This document shows positions 15,523-15,645 of a stretch of 15,645 bases of DNA, one piece after another. The notes under the pieces are model-generated. The model made no database searches and had not been told where the DNA came from. It saw nothing but the letters and a program-made list of their open reading frames with translations. Location of the stretch: NCBI GenBank assembly GCA_002308615.1, contig DBWC01000021.1:1463-17107 (forward strand). Reading direction: 5' to 3'. Source of the stretch: Clostridiales bacterium UBA1248. Lineage in GTDB: Bacteria; Bacillota; Clostridia; Oscillospirales; CAG-272. A program made the position numbers and the translations under genes. Position 1 is the stretch's first letter. Every line of letters starts with the position of its first letter.

Positions 15523-15551
15523 TTGACAAAACACAAATTTTGTGGTAGAAT
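15523..15551 (+). promoter_or_regulatory. Consensus promoter leading into the tRNA-like sequence
   Basis: -35 TTGACA (15523-15528), 17-base spacer, -10 TAGAAT (15546-15551). Predicted start about 15558, some 10 bases before the tRNA-like 5' end. The spacer contains a small inverted repeat CACAA-ATT-TTGTG. The near-perfect match fits a strong stable-RNA promoter. Confidence 0.8.
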
Positions 15552-15567
15552 ACCGCTTGTCAGGTTT

Positions 15568-15590
15568 GGGGGCGTAGCTCATCTGGGAGC
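15568..15590 (+). tRNA. 5' part of a tRNA gene (Ala-like), broken after the D-arm
   Basis: GGGGGCG (acceptor strand), TA, GCTC (D-stem) and ATCTGGGAG resemble the start of a bacterial tRNA, closest to alanine tRNAs from memory. After about 15589 the sequence stops looking like tRNA: there is no five-pair anticodon stem with a seven-base loop, no TTCGA T-loop, and no CGCCCCC to pair with the acceptor strand in the 55 bases to the window end. It is either a truncated gene or an assembly chimera at a repeated tRNA. Isotype is uncertain. Confidence 0.45.
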
Positions 15591-15645
15591 CCGAAGGACA
15601 TCCTTACACACCCCACAATAATTTCGTCGCCAGACATCGCCAAAA

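Noticed and set aside
15568..15645. Complete tRNA with an unusual variable region
   Set aside because: I tried to fold the remaining 55 bases: no anticodon stem-loop of 5+7, no T-loop and no 3' acceptor strand complementary to GGGGGCG.

Overview
The window looks like chromosome of an anaerobic Gram-positive bacterium, most likely class Clostridia (Bacillota), possibly an uncultured Oscillospirales-type gut organism. The reasons are the gene order gdpP-rplI-dnaB-tilS-hpt-ftsH, a class III (oxygen-sensitive) ribonucleotide reductase, frequent ATA codons at mid GC, and sigma-A promoters with 17-base spacers. The taxonomy is inferred from content alone.

Left part (1-7703, minus strand): a compact housekeeping operon read right to left. 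It runs gdpP (c-di-AMP phosphodiesterase), rplI (ribosomal protein L9), dnaB (replicative helicase), tilS (tRNA-Ile lysidine synthetase), hpt (hypoxanthine phosphoribosyltransferase) and ftsH (membrane AAA protease, cut by the left edge). Gaps are -17 to 26 bases and several junctions look translationally coupled.

Middle (7704-8404): an AT-rich island with one small four-helix membrane protein of unknown function. It has its own near-consensus promoter, divergent from the nrdG promoter.

Right of centre (8405-11618, plus strand): nrdG (radical-SAM activase, NrdG2 type) and nrdD (anaerobic ribonucleotide reductase). The nrdD gene has its own promoter, preceded by two NrdR-box-like sites 31 bases apart. 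The NrdD protein carries a C-terminal thioredoxin-fold domain with a CPNC motif, suggesting a built-in electron donor.

11619-11929: a non-coding, repeat-rich stretch with two 39-bp direct repeats (38/39 identical), short hairpins, C-rich tracts, and a strong intrinsic terminator just before the next ribosome binding site.

11930-15478 (plus strand): a tight operon of a SAM methyltransferase, a thioredoxin-reductase-like flavoprotein lacking the usual NADPH-phosphate motif, an unknown six-helix membrane protein, TrmO-type tRNA methyltransferase and a GNAT acetyltransferase. The flavoprotein is a candidate electron source for the NrdD redoxin domain, which is inference. At the right edge a consensus promoter leads into what starts as a tRNA (Ala-like) but loses tRNA character after the D-arm. 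This may be an assembly break or a truncated gene.

I see no CRISPR array, transposase, phage or toxin-antitoxin genes. The least ordinary features are the NrdD-redoxin fusion with its NrdR sites, the odd flavoprotein and the repeat element.
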